This document shows, piece by piece, positions 1 through 11,554 of a DNA stretch of 64,000 nt. The stretch comes from Rugalucina vietnamica (lineage: Eukaryota > Mollusca > Bivalvia > Lucinida > Lucinidae): positions 28,777,456 to 28,841,455 of the forward strand of contig OZ024875.1 of NCBI GenBank assembly GCA_964017185.1. Reading direction: 5' to 3'. Numbering within the stretch: the first letter of the stretch is position 1; each line of letters opens with the position of its first letter. The translations under genes and the position numbers were made by a program. A model generated the notes under the pieces. The model searched no databases. It was not told the origin of the DNA and saw only the letters and a program-made list of their open reading frames with translations.

Positions 1-1504
1 CACACCCTATATGGGTGGTTTGTCATTATTAAGTCAGCAAATTACGCCATACGTACTATTATGTTTTTTTGGAACACAAAATGAGTTTCCAAAGGGCACA
101 GCTGAAATGCATAACAATCAATAATGTTTCAATCATATCAATTAATTAATGACACGAATACAAAATTTGAACATGCTAGCCTCGGTGAAAAGAAGCGGAA
201 ATCCTACATTTGGTACGCATTGAAACAAATTCGACTGACGATTCTTATTAATGTCACACCCTCCCGGTCTCTTCACTCACACCGCATCTACATAATGTGT
301 GCGAGGCAAATTCTGATTAGAGTAGTTGGAGATAATGTTGATACCTGGTTCTTTCTCGAGCCCGAGTAGCACAACGCCGCGTGGTTTGGTTTCCTTCTGT
401 TCGGAGCAAATTATACGGTGTGGATCAATCTTACTGACAGTAGACCTTGCCAAGAAACTCACGAAGTGCTCTTCATAGTGACTAAATAATCCATCATCAT
501 CAGCGCTAATTAACTTGTAGAGTGCTCACAAACAACTTACAGATCGGAGTAATTTTCGCCGCGCTATCTACTTGGTACTTTAAGTAGATCATATGCATGT
601 GAAAAGTTCTCACTTTCAAATTAGGCCTTCCATTTATTTTATCAGACATTTTGTTTTATTTTATTTTTATTTATTTATTTATTTATTTATTTTTCATTTA
701 TGTTTCTTTTTTTCAACTAAAGCTGGGTTCGATTTGCATTTGAGAGCAAACTTGTTCCTTTGCCCAAATTCTTCATCCACCGGTACATGTAACACGGTCA
801 AAATGACACAAGGACATACGATCGTATGGACCAGAAATTTATGATTCTGCAAGGTGTCGATACACTATGTCAAATACATGGTTTCCTCATAGACAATGTT
901 CGACAGAGACGGAAACTAGACTTTAAAACTTGTCACATGCAAAAGTTCATTTACAGTGTTATCATGACCATAACTTGCTTGCGCAAAACTAACGCGTCTA
1001 TACACTGGTCACACGTCGGTTTTTTCGACATATGCTTTAGGATAATTGCATACGTTTAAGATGTTCTGTTTAAAATATCGAAATCGATTGAAAACCAACT
1101 AATTCAAGTTACACAACACCTTAAATGTACTCACATTATGTTTTAAATTTGAACTGCATATTGGCTTTTGCATGTGCTTTTGCCAAAATTAGGGTTTTTA
1201 ATTCGTGACGCGTAAATGTCTGCCACTCTATAGAAAACATACTGTGACTGGTGAAAATCACACTAGTCGATGAAAACACGCCCATGTAATATACAGATAT
1301 TATTTTTCAGCTCTAAGATCTGCTAGGGTTTAACTTATTTTGACCAGTTTACTTGGAAACAATTTGAATTAAATTATTTCCTGAAGTGAACGGTGTGTTA
1401 AAGTATACATTAAACTTTTGTTCAATTTTTTCCTCTTATTTACATATTCAGAGAGGTACTTGTCATTAACAAAATGTCTCACTTACATGAAAAATTAGTT
1501 ATCT
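1..1504. repeat. Direct duplication, copy 1 (~1.5 kb)
   Basis: This stretch aligns collinearly with about 9331-10902. Shared landmarks include GCCATACGTACTATTA near the start and ACATGAAAAATTAGTTATC at the end, with many small indels between. Several short ORFs fall inside but none is kept between the two copies, so I see no gene. The copies are about 9.3 kb apart in the same orientation. The left limit is cut by the window edge. The right limit is where the two copies stop matching, near 1504. Confidence 0.8.
655..697. repeat. TTTA microsatellite
   Basis: A run of TTTA/TTTAT units. The matching position of the second duplicate (about 9947-10007) is also T-rich but interrupted, so the tract has changed since the duplication. 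Confidence 0.85.
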
Positions 1505-1507
1505 TGA

Positions 1508-1862
1508 CCCCCAGGGGGGTACTCACATATAAAATGGGTATGTGCCCCCTAGGTTAAAAAGAATGGGGCTTACAGAGCTGATCAAACTTAAAAAGTGGGT
1601 CCTTTCGAAGCTGATAGAACTGTAAAAGCTGTGCCGTTAGGGCTGATAGAACTGTAAAAGTTGTGCCTATAGAACTGTAAAATGTTGATAAAAAAATCAC
1701 AAATTTTGGGAATTTTTTAAAAATCTCTTTCATCACTTGGATATCAATCAGCCTTTACACGCAAAGAAGTTTTTTTTGTGAAAAAAAAATCTTTCTTACA
1801 ACCAGTGTAAGGGAAAATGTGTACCCCCTAGGCCCACCCACTTGGTTTTGTGTTACGGCAAA
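1508..1862. repeat. Unclassified insert with short internal repeats
   Basis: The block begins just where the 1.5 kb duplication ends. The phrase GATAGAACTGTAAAAG occurs twice, with a third partial copy, between about 1610 and 1685. Its ends carry similar C-rich phrases: ACCCCCAGGGGGGTACTCAC on the left and GTACCCCCTAGGCC on the right. It may be a mobile element, but I do not recognise a family and see no coding potential. Confidence 0.35.
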
Positions 1863-2614
1863 TTTTATGGGCGCTTGTGTTCGGATCCATATGTTATAAA
1901 AATGAAGAAAGAGAATTTAATCAACCTTTCAATTTTCTTCACATGGATAAATGTCCTTCAAATAGATGTAAGCATTATGAAAATATGTTGATTTTAGGCA
2001 CCCTGGTATGATACTGAAAAACAATCCTGATCAAACTTTTAGTAGTATATTCCAAACCGCTTGTATAGGGCTTAGGTCGAAGGGAATCACCAGGATATTC
2101 AAAGACATTCCTCTAATAACAAGAATGTGTTTTGCAGATTTAGGATTAATACAGAACATTGCCTTGCATAAATACTAATTCTTCTCGCACCCTTTATCGG
2201 TATGCTAATTTCCATGGCTTAAACCCTATAGAAGAGGTTCGGACTATCATGAAGAGGAGATGTGAGACATTGCCTAACACTAAATCACACCCATTATAGT
2301 ATTTGAAACTGCATGGTAAAATTGGCAGGGTACAAAGCCAGAGGTAACTCCACAGTGCTTTAAGGCATGCTTACCTCATGAAAGAATCCACTAACAAGCT
2401 TTCTTCGTACAACCGTCCTGGTGGAATTTTAGTCTTTGTGCAAAATAACACTAACGTGCAATAGAAATCCACAGGACTATGACTCATACGTTATGCAAGT
2501 AAATCAGCATAAACTCCTTTTTAGCAGTTTAATCGAATGCTAACAAGGATGTAAAGTGAAGATAATGAGCCTTTTTTGTTTGTTTGTCTGATTTGTTGCT
2601 CAGCATACCAGTAA
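1863..2614. other. No feature seen
   Basis: AT-rich sequence with no ORF resembling a protein family, no tandem repeat and no recognised element. Confidence 0.5.
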
Positions 2615-2925
2615 ACAGCTTTGGTCATGTCCGGACGTTGCCTCTGTTTAATTTGAACTTTAAGAAAATATAACCACCCAAACAAGCAACTAAGGCTTAT
2701 ATGTAGGAATGGTTTGACTTGAACCACTTGGGTAACCTCCGACCTGAGCGGTTATCCAGTAATCTATGGCCTGTCTGTAGTTAATACGCTTTACCTGAAG
2801 GTACAAATAAAAATAAAACTGAAATCATTTAAAAGCAGTGAACATGTTAATGAGAAAGGGAATTGGCCAAACCGCGGTTTCGGCTGCTGACCCTATAGAC
2901 TTGTCTGAAGGTGCGAGCAGCCCAA
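2615..2925 (-). mobile_element. SINE-like repeat S, copy 1 (diverged)
   Basis: Read on the minus strand this matches the clearer copies at 19922-20235 and 62303-62610. Shared parts are a TGGTTAACCGCTCAGGT-type phrase, a central ATAAGCCTTRTTGG phrase and a GAGGCAACGTCYCGACATGA phrase near the 3' end. It has no coding capacity. The divergence suggests an old insertion. Confidence 0.55.
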
Positions 2926-3068
2926 ATATTTCTCAGTCCCAATATTCGTGGGACTAAGCTGTGTTGGGTCTGTTAAACTTGTTTTGATATTGTCCTGCTT
3001 AACGACGATAGAAAAAAAAGTAGCTAATAGGCTATTGAAGTTCATACGAGAAAATGCTGCAAATCTTA

Positions 3069-3294
3069 CATTACGAGTCCATGCCCATGCAATGTATCAA
3101 ATTTTCTAAAGCTATTAAATTGAAAAAAAAAATCAGTCGATAAATTTTGATAATTGTAATTCTTTTGGGTCAAAACAGAGATTGTGGGTACTTCTATATT
3201 TTGGGTAAAAATGTATTCCCCTGTATACCCTAGTTTTACTATATAAAATGGGGTATTAGGGGGTATTCAATGCATGGACAATGTTTTCTTGATG
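3069..3294 (-). mobile_element. Palindromic MITE family A, copy A0 (decayed)
   Basis: It starts with a CATTACGAG...CCCATGCAATGTAT end and finishes with GGACAATGTTTTCTTGATG, the imperfect terminal inverted repeats of family A. The core retains AGATTGTGGGTACT on one side only, so the palindrome centre has been lost. The orientation is opposite to A1. Confidence 0.65.
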
Positions 3295-4553
3295 TTGCAT
3301 CTTGACTTTGCCTACCCCAGCCAGATCAATTGAAAGAATGTTGGAACCATTCGAAAATTTTGCAATTTAAACTCATAATCGGTTGGAAAAAGAAGTTTAA
3401 GTAACCTGGTTACAATTCTTCATAGGCTTTGATAATTCACGATATGGAATTGGTGTAATATATTAAAATTGTGGCTCAACAAAGCTATGTGAAATATGCA
3501 TGTATAGAAACCGAAACAAAATGTTATACGGATCCGGTGCATAAGTTTAGTATATATAAGTTATGAAATACCAGTACCAGTACTAGATGCTAAATGTTAT
3601 TGGGTGTTTATTAATATGAACGGATTCCGATGAGTCTGTCTTAATACATAGAATATGCCCTGGTTGTAACAATTATGAATTAAAAAGGTACAAGTAGGCA
3701 AAGATCAGGAAAAGACGCAATCAGAAAAAGATTCCCACTCCAAAAACCGAGGTGGGAAAAAACCAAACTAACAATCTCAGGTACTTATACCATAAAACAT
3801 ATCGTAAGCCGAATGAGCAGCTATTTTCCCAATAGGTGGCCACTCAGTTACCTTCACTTAATTAAAATATGAAAACATACATAAGGCGCCAACAGCACAA
3901 AAATGTTAAACACCAAGACATAAAACAAAAAGAACCACCACAGAAGTATCGCCTTGGAACGATCAGTAACACAAAGTTACTGGCGGGCTTAAACCGGTTT
4001 TACAGGATCCTAACCTCACCCTCAGCTTCTGCAGTGGTTCATAACATTTAGTTGGTTCTTCGGTCCTCGTGGTGAATCTCTAACTAGTCAATGAATCATC
4101 AAGAACAAACAAATAAATCATGATAAACATCCTGATGAATCAAAAACAAGGACTCACAGATTGAGTAAGCTGCCCGACGATGGAGATCCCTGGGCGCCGA
4201 ATAACCTACTAACTCCGGAGCAAAAGAAAAACATCAGTTGGACCCCGGTGGGCCAAGCAACAGACAAGAAGCTCCGGCCCCAACCAACTAAAATGAATAG
4301 CTTTAAGTCGGGGCCATCATAGAGTCTGACGCCCGACCCACCGGCGTGCAATTAAAGCAGGCAGCATTGTTATCAACCATGATTGGGTTAAAAACTAAGC
4401 ATGCAGACTGTCGCATAACATTCAAGTTATAACCTATACGTCTGTAACGTGTTATGATTTTTCTGAACTGAAAAGAAAAATCATTAATTCCTATAAGTTT
4501 CTTTTTGTAAACCAAGTCACCATAAAATTCAGGTTCCGAAAGGCCCTCACTTA

Positions 4554-4672
4554 AATCAATTCATAGTGTCTACGATAAAATTTAGAAAAGGTTTTTCGAA
4601 ATTTATGATACCGATAGCCCTGTTGGAGAAGTTTTGCCGTTAAACATTTATTTCGAGCGTTGAAGTCTGTAA
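4554..4672. repeat. 118 bp direct repeat, copy 1
   Basis: Nearly identical to 4836-4953; I count one clear substitution (ATGATACC versus ATAATACC). It lies within the C-terminal coding remnant of the retroelement and encodes the DFNARNKCLTAKLL...RRHYELI section on the minus strand. Confidence 0.85.
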
Positions 4673-4835
4673 CTGTATCAGTGAAGTCATTGAAGTGAGT
4701 ATCATTTTGTACAGTAAAATAAGTTCCAGTATGGCCAATTATTCTGCATGAGTATCTGTTGTTGGTTCCAGCTATGCGTTCAGAAAAAAATGTATGTGTA
4801 ACGGGACTTTTGGGACAAGCCACGTATATTTGGAA

Positions 4836-4953
4836 ATCAATTCATAGTGTCTACGATAAAATTTAGAAAAGGTTTTTCGAAATTTATAATACCGATAGCC
4901 CTGTTGGAGAAGTTTTGCCGTTAAACATTTATTTCGAGCGTTGAAGTCTGTAA
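4836..4953. repeat. 118 bp direct repeat, copy 2
   Basis: Partner of 4554-4672, 282 bp away in the same orientation. This copy is preceded on the minus strand by the expected SQLIRFARVCNHV coding. The other copy is preceded by an unrelated-looking IIGHTGTY segment. That points to a chimera or local duplication inside the dead element. Confidence 0.85.
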
Positions 4954-5591
4954 CATGATTGCAGACTCTAGCAAACCTAATAAGTTGTGAAATGAGTCTA
5001 TTAAAAGTCTATTAAAAACGTGGCACACAAATATTAACTTCGTCTCCCCGTACATCCATTTAATGCACATTCTTCCAAGGGATTGCTTGCAATCAGTTTG
5101 CATTTTCCTATCTCTGACTACCATACGTTTAATAAGTTCGGGTAACTGAGTGACCGCCTATTGGCAAATAGCTGCTCACTCTGCTTTCTATATGTTTTCT
5201 AATAAAAATTAAACTGAGATCCTTTAAGAGCAGTGAGCATATTGATGAGAAAGGTGCTGGGCCATACCGCAGTTTCGGCTATTCAAGCCTCTTCAGTGAC
5301 CCATTTAGATCCGGCAACATGGAGCTAAGGAGAATTACCGTAAATTTGCAACTTTAAACAGGGTAGTCCATACAAAGACTACAGTCAAGGGACATAATTA
5401 TTCGCCAGTCTAATACAAAATGGCTACTTGGGTAGTTTACCTTGTTACTTTAACTGAGTCTAGCTATTTATAGAAATGGCCAATCAATACCTAATTAGCA
5501 TATTTGTGTACACAAAACATATTTTGATGACATCACACAAAGTTTTTTGGTAGTCTGCTTCAAATGTAAACATTGTTGACAGAAAAAGAAG

Positions 5592-7286
5592 ATGGGTAAA
5601 AAAAGTAAAGAATTAGGGGTGATGTTAGGCAAATGATCATAGAAAGGTACAAGTAGGCAAAGATCAGGAAAAGGCGCAATCAGAAAAAGATTCCCACTCC
5701 AAAAACCGAGGTGGGAAAAAACCAAACTAACAATCAGGTACTTATACCATGAAACATATCGTAAGCCGAATGAGCAGCTATTTTCCCAATAGGTGGCCAC
5801 TCAGTTAGCTTAACTTAACTAAAAATGTGAAAACATACATAAGGCGCCAACAGCACAAAAAAATTGTATACACCAAGACATAAAACAAAAAGAACCACCA
5901 CAGAAGTATCGACTTGGAACGATCAGTAACACAAAGTTACTGGCGGGCTTAAACCGGTTTTACATGGCCATAACCTCACCCTCAGTTTCTGCAGTGGTTC
6001 ATAACATTTAGTTAGTTATTCGGTCCTCGTGGTGAATCTCTAACTAGTCAATGAATCATCAAGAACAAACAAATAAATCATGATAAACATCCTGATGAAT
6101 CAAAAACCAGGAGTCACAGACTGAGTAAGCTGCCCGACGATGGAGATCCCTGGGCGCCGAATAACCTACTAACTCCGGAGCAAAAGAAAAACACCAGTTG
6201 GACCCCGGTGGGCCAAGCAACAGACAAGAAGCTCCGGCCCCAACCAACTAAAATGAATAGCTTTATGTCGGGGCCATCATAGAGTCTGACGCCCGACCCA
6301 CCGGCGTGCAATTAAAGAAGGAATAAAAATATATCAGAATTGTCAAGAATATTTGGGATACCTAGGAGAACAGTTGGATCAGTGATAAAAAAAAATCATG
6401 AATTTGGCTCTGTAGAAAACAGGAGTGGGAGGGGTAGGAAGAGACTATTCAGTGACAGGGACACTACTCAGCTTTCTCGGGTTGTAAAACAAAACAGGAG
6501 AAGACCACTTCAGGATATAACTACCATCATTAATGAGGGCAAGGACCATACTTTCTGTACAAAAACTGTTCAGAGAAAATTAAATGAACTAGGCTACAAG
6601 CGGCGGGTGGCAAAGAAGCAGGTTGTTTTAAGAGAAGTGAACAAGAAAAAGCGGGTTGCCTGGGCCAAGGAGAGAAAAAACTGGTCAGTTGATGCACAAT
6701 GGAGAAAGTGGATATTTAGTGATGAAAGCCAAATAGTGATAGGAAAGAATAACAAAATATATATCTGGAGAAAGGACTCTGAAGTGAACAACCCCCATGT
6801 AATCAGTAAAGCTCCTAGGGGTAGGTGAGTTTAATGGTCTGGGGATGCATATGCTATGCAGGTGTTGGAACTTTAACACATGTGGACGGTAATATAAATG
6901 CCCTGAAATATATAAACATTATTGATAATAACCTGTGGCCAGTAATTGCCCGTCATTTCCCCGATGGAAACTATACCTTCATGGATGACAATGCCCCTGT
7001 ACATAGAGCCCATGTTGTAGATGAATACTGGGAAACTAATGATATCAATCACACAGAATGGCCTGCACAGTCCCCTGACTTAAATCCAATAGAAAATATC
7101 TGGCTGAAACTCAAAAGAGACATAGAACCACAAGCTGTGAACATTCACACCAAAAATGACCTGTTAGCTGCCGTGCGCCATAGCTGGGAAAACATCGAGC
7201 CAGCTTATGTTCAAGGCCTCTACAGCACAATACCAGCTAGATTAAAGGAAGTAATAAGAATGAAGGGCAATTTGACCAAATATTGA
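5592..7286 (+). pseudogene. Tc1-like DD34E transposase, broken
   Basis: Tc1 transposases cut and paste their element at TA sites. The start is the ATG at 5592 (MGKKSKELG), followed by DVRQMII in a shifted frame. A retroelement then interrupts the gene, and it resumes at 6311 with IKEGIKI and SELSRIFGIPRRTVG, the helix-turn-helix region. The catalytic residues are visible: D in FSDESQ (~6718), D in MDDNAPVH (~6984) and E in NPIENIW (~7092). The block ends KGNLTKY with TGA at 7284-7286. At least three frame breaks (near 5615, 6332 and 6815-6828) plus the insertion make it non-functional. Confidence 0.88.
5641..6317 (-). mobile_element. Retroelement 3' end, copy 2, nested in the Tc1 transposase
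   Basis: A 5'-truncated copy of the family at 3687-4350. It starts on the minus strand in the NCTPVGRASDSMMAPT coding tail and continues through the whole 3' UTR. The first bases (AAAG at 5641) recur at 6314-6317, so AAAG is a candidate short target-site duplication. It closely matches copy 1, differing by scattered substitutions. Its limits coincide with the break in the transposase reading frame, which fixes both boundaries. Confidence 0.8.
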
Positions 7287-7539
7287 GGTAAGGTGTTCAT
7301 TATTTACTAAGAAATGCTTATTGAAAGTTTGCCTTAATTTTTTCTGTTTTTGGCGGCCATATTGAAAGTGGCAAATAATTATGTCCCTTGACTGTAGTAT
7401 AATCAAAACTGGGCCAAATATATTAAACGTTGGTTAGAAAATGAATCTAAACCGATTATAATTTTCTGATTTCTCAAAATACCATCGCTGATCTTAATTA
7501 AAGGACCAAAAGGAAAATATAATCTACACAATGGATGAT

Positions 7540-7672
7540 GTACGGGGAGACCTTTTACGGCCGCTAGGTATAAGTACCTAATTGTCAATTTAGTTTTATC
7601 CACCTCGGTTTTTGGAGTGGGGATTTTTTTCTGACTGCTCCTTTTCCTTATCATTGCCTATTTGTAACTTTC
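7540..7672 (+). mobile_element. Retroelement 3' UTR fragment
   Basis: Contains the terminal ~130 bp of the retroelement 3' UTR: GTATAAGTACCTAATTGTCA, CACCTCGGTTTTTGGAGTGG and a closing CATTGCCTATTTGTAACTTT. It is on the plus strand, opposite to the copies at 3687 and 5641. The preceding ~110 bp also matches, inverted, a stretch near 52190-52300. Confidence 0.6.
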
Positions 7673-7869
7673 TTTAAGATTGATTTCCTACACAACAAGA
7701 AAAAACAAATCAAAAGCTTTTTTTTATTTCGTTAAACTGACGTATCATCTTGTAGACCACACCTTACACAATATTTGGTCTACCCTATGTGGTCGTTCGT
7801 AAACACCATCATTATTTCATGAATAAGGTTCATGTGTGTAGATAAGCTCGTTGATGGCTAACTATGCAA

Positions 7870-8590
7870 CTGTCGGTTGCCAGTAGTGCAAGTCAATGTC
7901 ATGGAATCTGCTGGAGGCCCATTGGTTTTGGCTTCGCGTTCTCTGCGCTTTTTTCAGCTTCACAGATTCTCTTTCCTTCATAGAGAGCTGCTCCTTTGTT
8001 GCTGAGGCCTCGTCACTTTGATCGCTTCTGTGCAGTCAGTTCGCAAGACCCCCATTGGTATGTCGGAATCCTTCAGAGAGGCTTTGAGGGTGTCTTTGTA
8101 GCGTTTCCTCTGTAGTTCCCCATAGAAGAATTTCTTTTAAAGTCGCTTATCAAGCATTCTGATAACATGACCAGTTCATCTTAGCTGTACTAGCTTTAAG
8201 ACGGTATACATGCTTTGCATCACTGCTTTCTTTCAGGACCTCTGTGTCTGGAATCTTGTCTTGCCACTTGATTTTTAACACTTTCTTAATCAACTTAAGT
8301 GGAAACGGTTGTCTCTTTGCATGATGTTGGTATACTGTCCAGGTCTCACATGCATACAAGAGGGTTGGCAGTATCACAGCCTTGTAGACTTTCAGCTTGG
8401 TGTCAATTTTTATTCCATTTCGCTCCCAGACATTTGCACGGTCTTCCGAATGCCACACTGGCTTTTGCAATTCTGGCAGTGACCTCATCATCAATGTGCA
8501 CTGCTCTGGAGAGAGTGCTTCCAAGGTAGGTGAATTTATCAACAACTTCCAGTTTTTGTCCATTCACAGTGATGGCCTATGTAGTAGTCA
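7870..8590 (-). pseudogene. Non-LTR retrotransposon C-terminal fragment
   Basis: On the minus strand, broken frames read GSTLSRAVHIDDEVTARIAK-like, NVWERNGIKIDTKLKVYKAV, ILPTLLYACETWTVYQHHAK, LKIKWQDKIPDTEVL and, past several breaks, ELQRKRYKDTLKASL and a final CNRQ-like tail. This matches the well-known C-terminal region of animal RTE/jockey-type LINE polyproteins. The RT catalytic core is not present. Frame changes near 8145, 8345 and 8500 show decay. It is unrelated in sequence to the LINE at 28890-30590. Confidence 0.75.
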
Positions 8591-9330
8591 ATGTTATCAA
8601 AGTTTGAAATCTTGCATCTTGCAAGACCGCGTTAAACAAACAGGAGGCGTTTGTGATAAAAACATAAATGCATTCGGTGGTAGTTACAAGTAAAACTGGT
8701 CAAGCAGATCGATATATTTAATTACATATACTGTCGAAGCCGATTTTGAAAGCACGTGGCCACAATTTTTACCAAAAGTAATTTAAACAAGGTAAAACAT
8801 TGATTTTTATCAATGATCCGTTCTATCCAATATCGCCATTATCCCTTAAATCTGGCATTCTGTTGATCTTCCGGGGCGGTCGGACCTTTCTTTCTAGCTA
8901 ATCGGTCTAATTGATTTTTATATTTAACCATGTCCACCGGAAAATATGCTTATTGAACGATATTTTCTGTTCATGCAGGGAAAAATGTTGATGTTTGTGT
9001 TCCAAAAGTAATGAATACTTTTACAAACAGTGCATATTTCTATGTATTAAAACTGACTTAGCGACAACATTTCTTATCTGCAAACACCAAATAAAGTGGC
9101 AAAGCTTCAAGTACTTGTACATACGAAACAAGTCGCTATGTACTTAACTTATGCAACGGACCTGTATATGTTGAAACACAGACTCCTTTCCTAACAACAG
9201 CATGATTACGATGTCTGATGACTCGAAAACAACATCAATGGGTCCATACTTCAGCGCATAGAACGTTTGAGTGACTTTTTTGAAATCACGAGTTAGAAAT
9301 GCTCGTATATCCATATATGCACATGCCCCA
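8591..9330. other. No feature seen
   Basis: AT-rich sequence with short unsupported ORFs. No repeat partner was noticed inside the window. Confidence 0.45.
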
Positions 9331-10354
9331 CACCACTTCATTATTAAGTCAGCAAAGTATGCCATACGTACTATTATTTTTTGGGAACACAAAACGAGTT
9401 TCCAAAGGGCACAGCTGAAATGCACAACAATCAATAATGTTTAAGTCATATCAATTAATTAATGACACGAATACAAAATTTGAAGATGCTTGCCTCGGTG
9501 AAAAGAAGGGGAAATCCTACATTTGGTACGCATTACTGGCGATTCTTATTAATGTCACACCCTCCCGGTCTCTTCACTCACACCGCATCTACATAATGTT
9601 CTGATTAGAGTAGTTGGAGATAATGTTGAGAGCTGGTTCTTTTTTGAGCCCGAGTAGCACAACGCCACGTGGTTGGGTTTCCTTCGGTTCGGCGCAAATT
9701 ATACGGTGCGGATCAATCTTACTGACATTAGACCTTGCTAAGAAACTCACGAAGTGCTCTTTACAGTGACTAAATAATCCATCATCATCAGCGCTAATTA
9801 ACTTGTGGAGTGCTCACAAACAACTTACAGATCGGAGTAATTTTCGCCGCGCTTGACGTTCATCCTATATACTTGGTACTTTAACTATATCATATGCATG
9901 TGAAAAGTTCTCATATTCAAATAAGGCCTTTCATTTATTTCATTATTTTTTTTTTATTTATTTTTTATTTTTATTCATTATTATTATTTTTTTTCATTTA
10001 GATATCTTTGTTTTTCAACTAAAGCTCAGTTCGATTTGCATTCGAGAGCAAATGTTTGTTCCTTTGAGCAAATGTTTACTCCATCGGGTCACAGTCGGGT
10101 CGCTTGTTTTGCAAACAAAGTTTTTGGAGTATTTTTGCTAGTCTTGGACGTTAGTATGAACCAGACATATACGAATCTGCAAAGTGCAGTTACACTATGT
10201 CATGTCATATACATGTTTTCCTCATAGACAAAGTTCGTCTGAGACGGAAACTTGACTTGTAAACTTGTCACATGCAAAAGTTCATTTATATAGTGTTACC
10301 TCATGATTGCCATAATTTGCGTGCGTAAAACTATTGCGGCTATACATTGGTCAT

Positions 10355-10396
<42 letters not shown>

Positions 10397-10902
10397 TATG
10401 CATGATGGTAAATTGCGTACGTTTGGTTGTTTATTCAAAATAACGAAATCGATTAAAAACCAGCTAAACTCATGTTAGACGACACCTTTATAAATGTTTT
10501 AGATTTGAACTGCAGATTGGCTTTTGGCATATGCTAATTTATCCGAGCAAACACGTACAGATTTTGTGCCAAAAAAGGAAGGTTTTTAATTCGTGAAGCG
10601 TACGCTTAATTAAAACGTCTGCCACTCTATAGAACACTTACTGAAACTTGTGAAAATCACACTATGAAAACACGCCCATGTAATATAAAGAGATTATTTT
10701 TCAGCTGGTTTAACTTGGAAACACAAACACCAGTTTACTTGGAAACACAATTTGAATTAAATTATTTCCTGACGTGAACGGTGTGTTAAAGTATGCATTA
10801 AACTTTTGTTCAATGTTTTCCTCTTATTTACATATTCAGAGAGGTACTTGTCATTAACAAAATGTCCCACTTATATAATTACATGAAAAATTAGTTATCG
10901 TG
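9331..10902. repeat. Direct duplication, copy 2 (~1.5 kb)
   Basis: Collinear partner of 1-1504. It is slightly longer because of an expanded T tract and small insertions. After ATTAGTTATCGTGAA the two copies part. Nothing coding is conserved. Confidence 0.8.
10356..10395. repeat. Poly-T tract (40 bases)
   Basis: An uninterrupted run of T within the second duplicate. The corresponding place in copy 1 (about 1010-1030) has only TTTTTT, so the run expanded or was inserted after the duplication. Confidence 0.9.
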
Positions 10903-11298
10903 AAATGGTCTGAAAAACAATAATGTTCGATAATAATCAATGTCTGTTCACTGGAGGGCCGTATGAAAGACTGGCCTTTTGTGCTAAATACGTTATCATA
11001 AAACACAAATGAGATCATGAACTACGAGGCAAAGTACAATCATACAAAACGCTTTCGCTCTGTCTGTCTGTCTGTCATATATAAACCTCGCCAAGTTTTG
11101 CAAAGAAAGTCAATTATGATGCAAATTTTAGACTTTTAAATCGGGGTAGGTTTACATGTACATGTGTATACGAGAACAAATATTATATCAAAACACTTTT
11201 TAGAATATGATTCTATTATATATCTCATCACTTTTAGAATTCTAAGAATATTCATAGGGGTCCTAAGGGAACCAAAATTAAGTATATAATCTGCATAA
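10903..11298. other. No feature seen
   Basis: Non-coding and AT-rich, with a short CTGT run (CTGTCTGTCTGTCTGTC near 11058). No recognised element before the MITE at 11299. Confidence 0.45.
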
Positions 11299-11554
11299 CA
11301 TCAGGAAAACATGTCCGTGCAATGTATACCCCTTACACCCCACTTTTATATAGTAAAACTGGGGTATGCAGGAGTATACATGTACCTTTTTTCTTATTTT
11401 TGCCCCAAAACATAGATTGTGGGTACTCGTTAGAACCGCCACAATCTATGTTTTGAGCAAAAATAAGAAAAATATCAAAAGTTTTCTACTGAAAATTTTC
11501 AATTTTTACAACTTTGAAAATCTCTGTATATTGCATGGGCAAGTTTTCGTAATG
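11299..11554 (+). mobile_element. Palindromic MITE family A, copy A1
   Basis: Ends are CATCAGGAAAACATGTCCGT on the left and GGGCAAGTTTTCGTAATG on the right. These form imperfect ~28 bp terminal inverted repeats (CAT..GAAAAC.TG.CC.TGCAAT). The core is a hairpin of AAAACATAGATTGTGGGTAC and its complement, but the middle of the palindrome is missing here: it jumps from GTTAGAACCGCC to ACAATCTATG. It has no coding capacity. Confidence 0.82.

Larger units (their letters stand above)
3687..5124 (-). pseudogene. Retroelement 3' end, copy 1: degraded C-terminal coding region plus 3' UTR
   Basis: On the minus strand a broken reading frame runs through SQLIRFARVCNHVTDFNARN, RYHKFRKTFSKFYRRHYELI, FYGDLVYK, IGYNLNVMRQSACLV and NCTPVGRASDSMMAPT, then a stop at about 4303. 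From memory this resembles the C-terminal tail of reverse-transcriptase proteins that are abundant in bivalve and cnidarian genomes; I have not verified that. The ~610 bp after the stop is a 3' UTR that recurs alone at 5641-6317, 26805-27395 and elsewhere. It ends in a CTTTGCCTACTTGTACCTTT-like phrase. Frameshifts and an internal 118 bp duplication show it is dead. No RT catalytic box remains. Confidence 0.65.
5382..7394 (+). mobile_element. Tc1/mariner-type transposon with full terminal inverted repeats and a nested insertion
   Basis: The element is bounded by TA at 5380-5381 and 7395-7396. Its terminal inverted repeats begin CAGTCAAGGGACATAATTAT and match over about 26 bp with one mismatch. 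Between them lies a broken DD34E transposase gene. A ~677 bp 5'-truncated retroelement copy (5641-6317, minus strand) lies within the N-terminal part of that gene. Without it the element would be about 1.34 kb, near the usual Tc1 size, so both ends are original and only the middle was enlarged. Confidence 0.88.
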
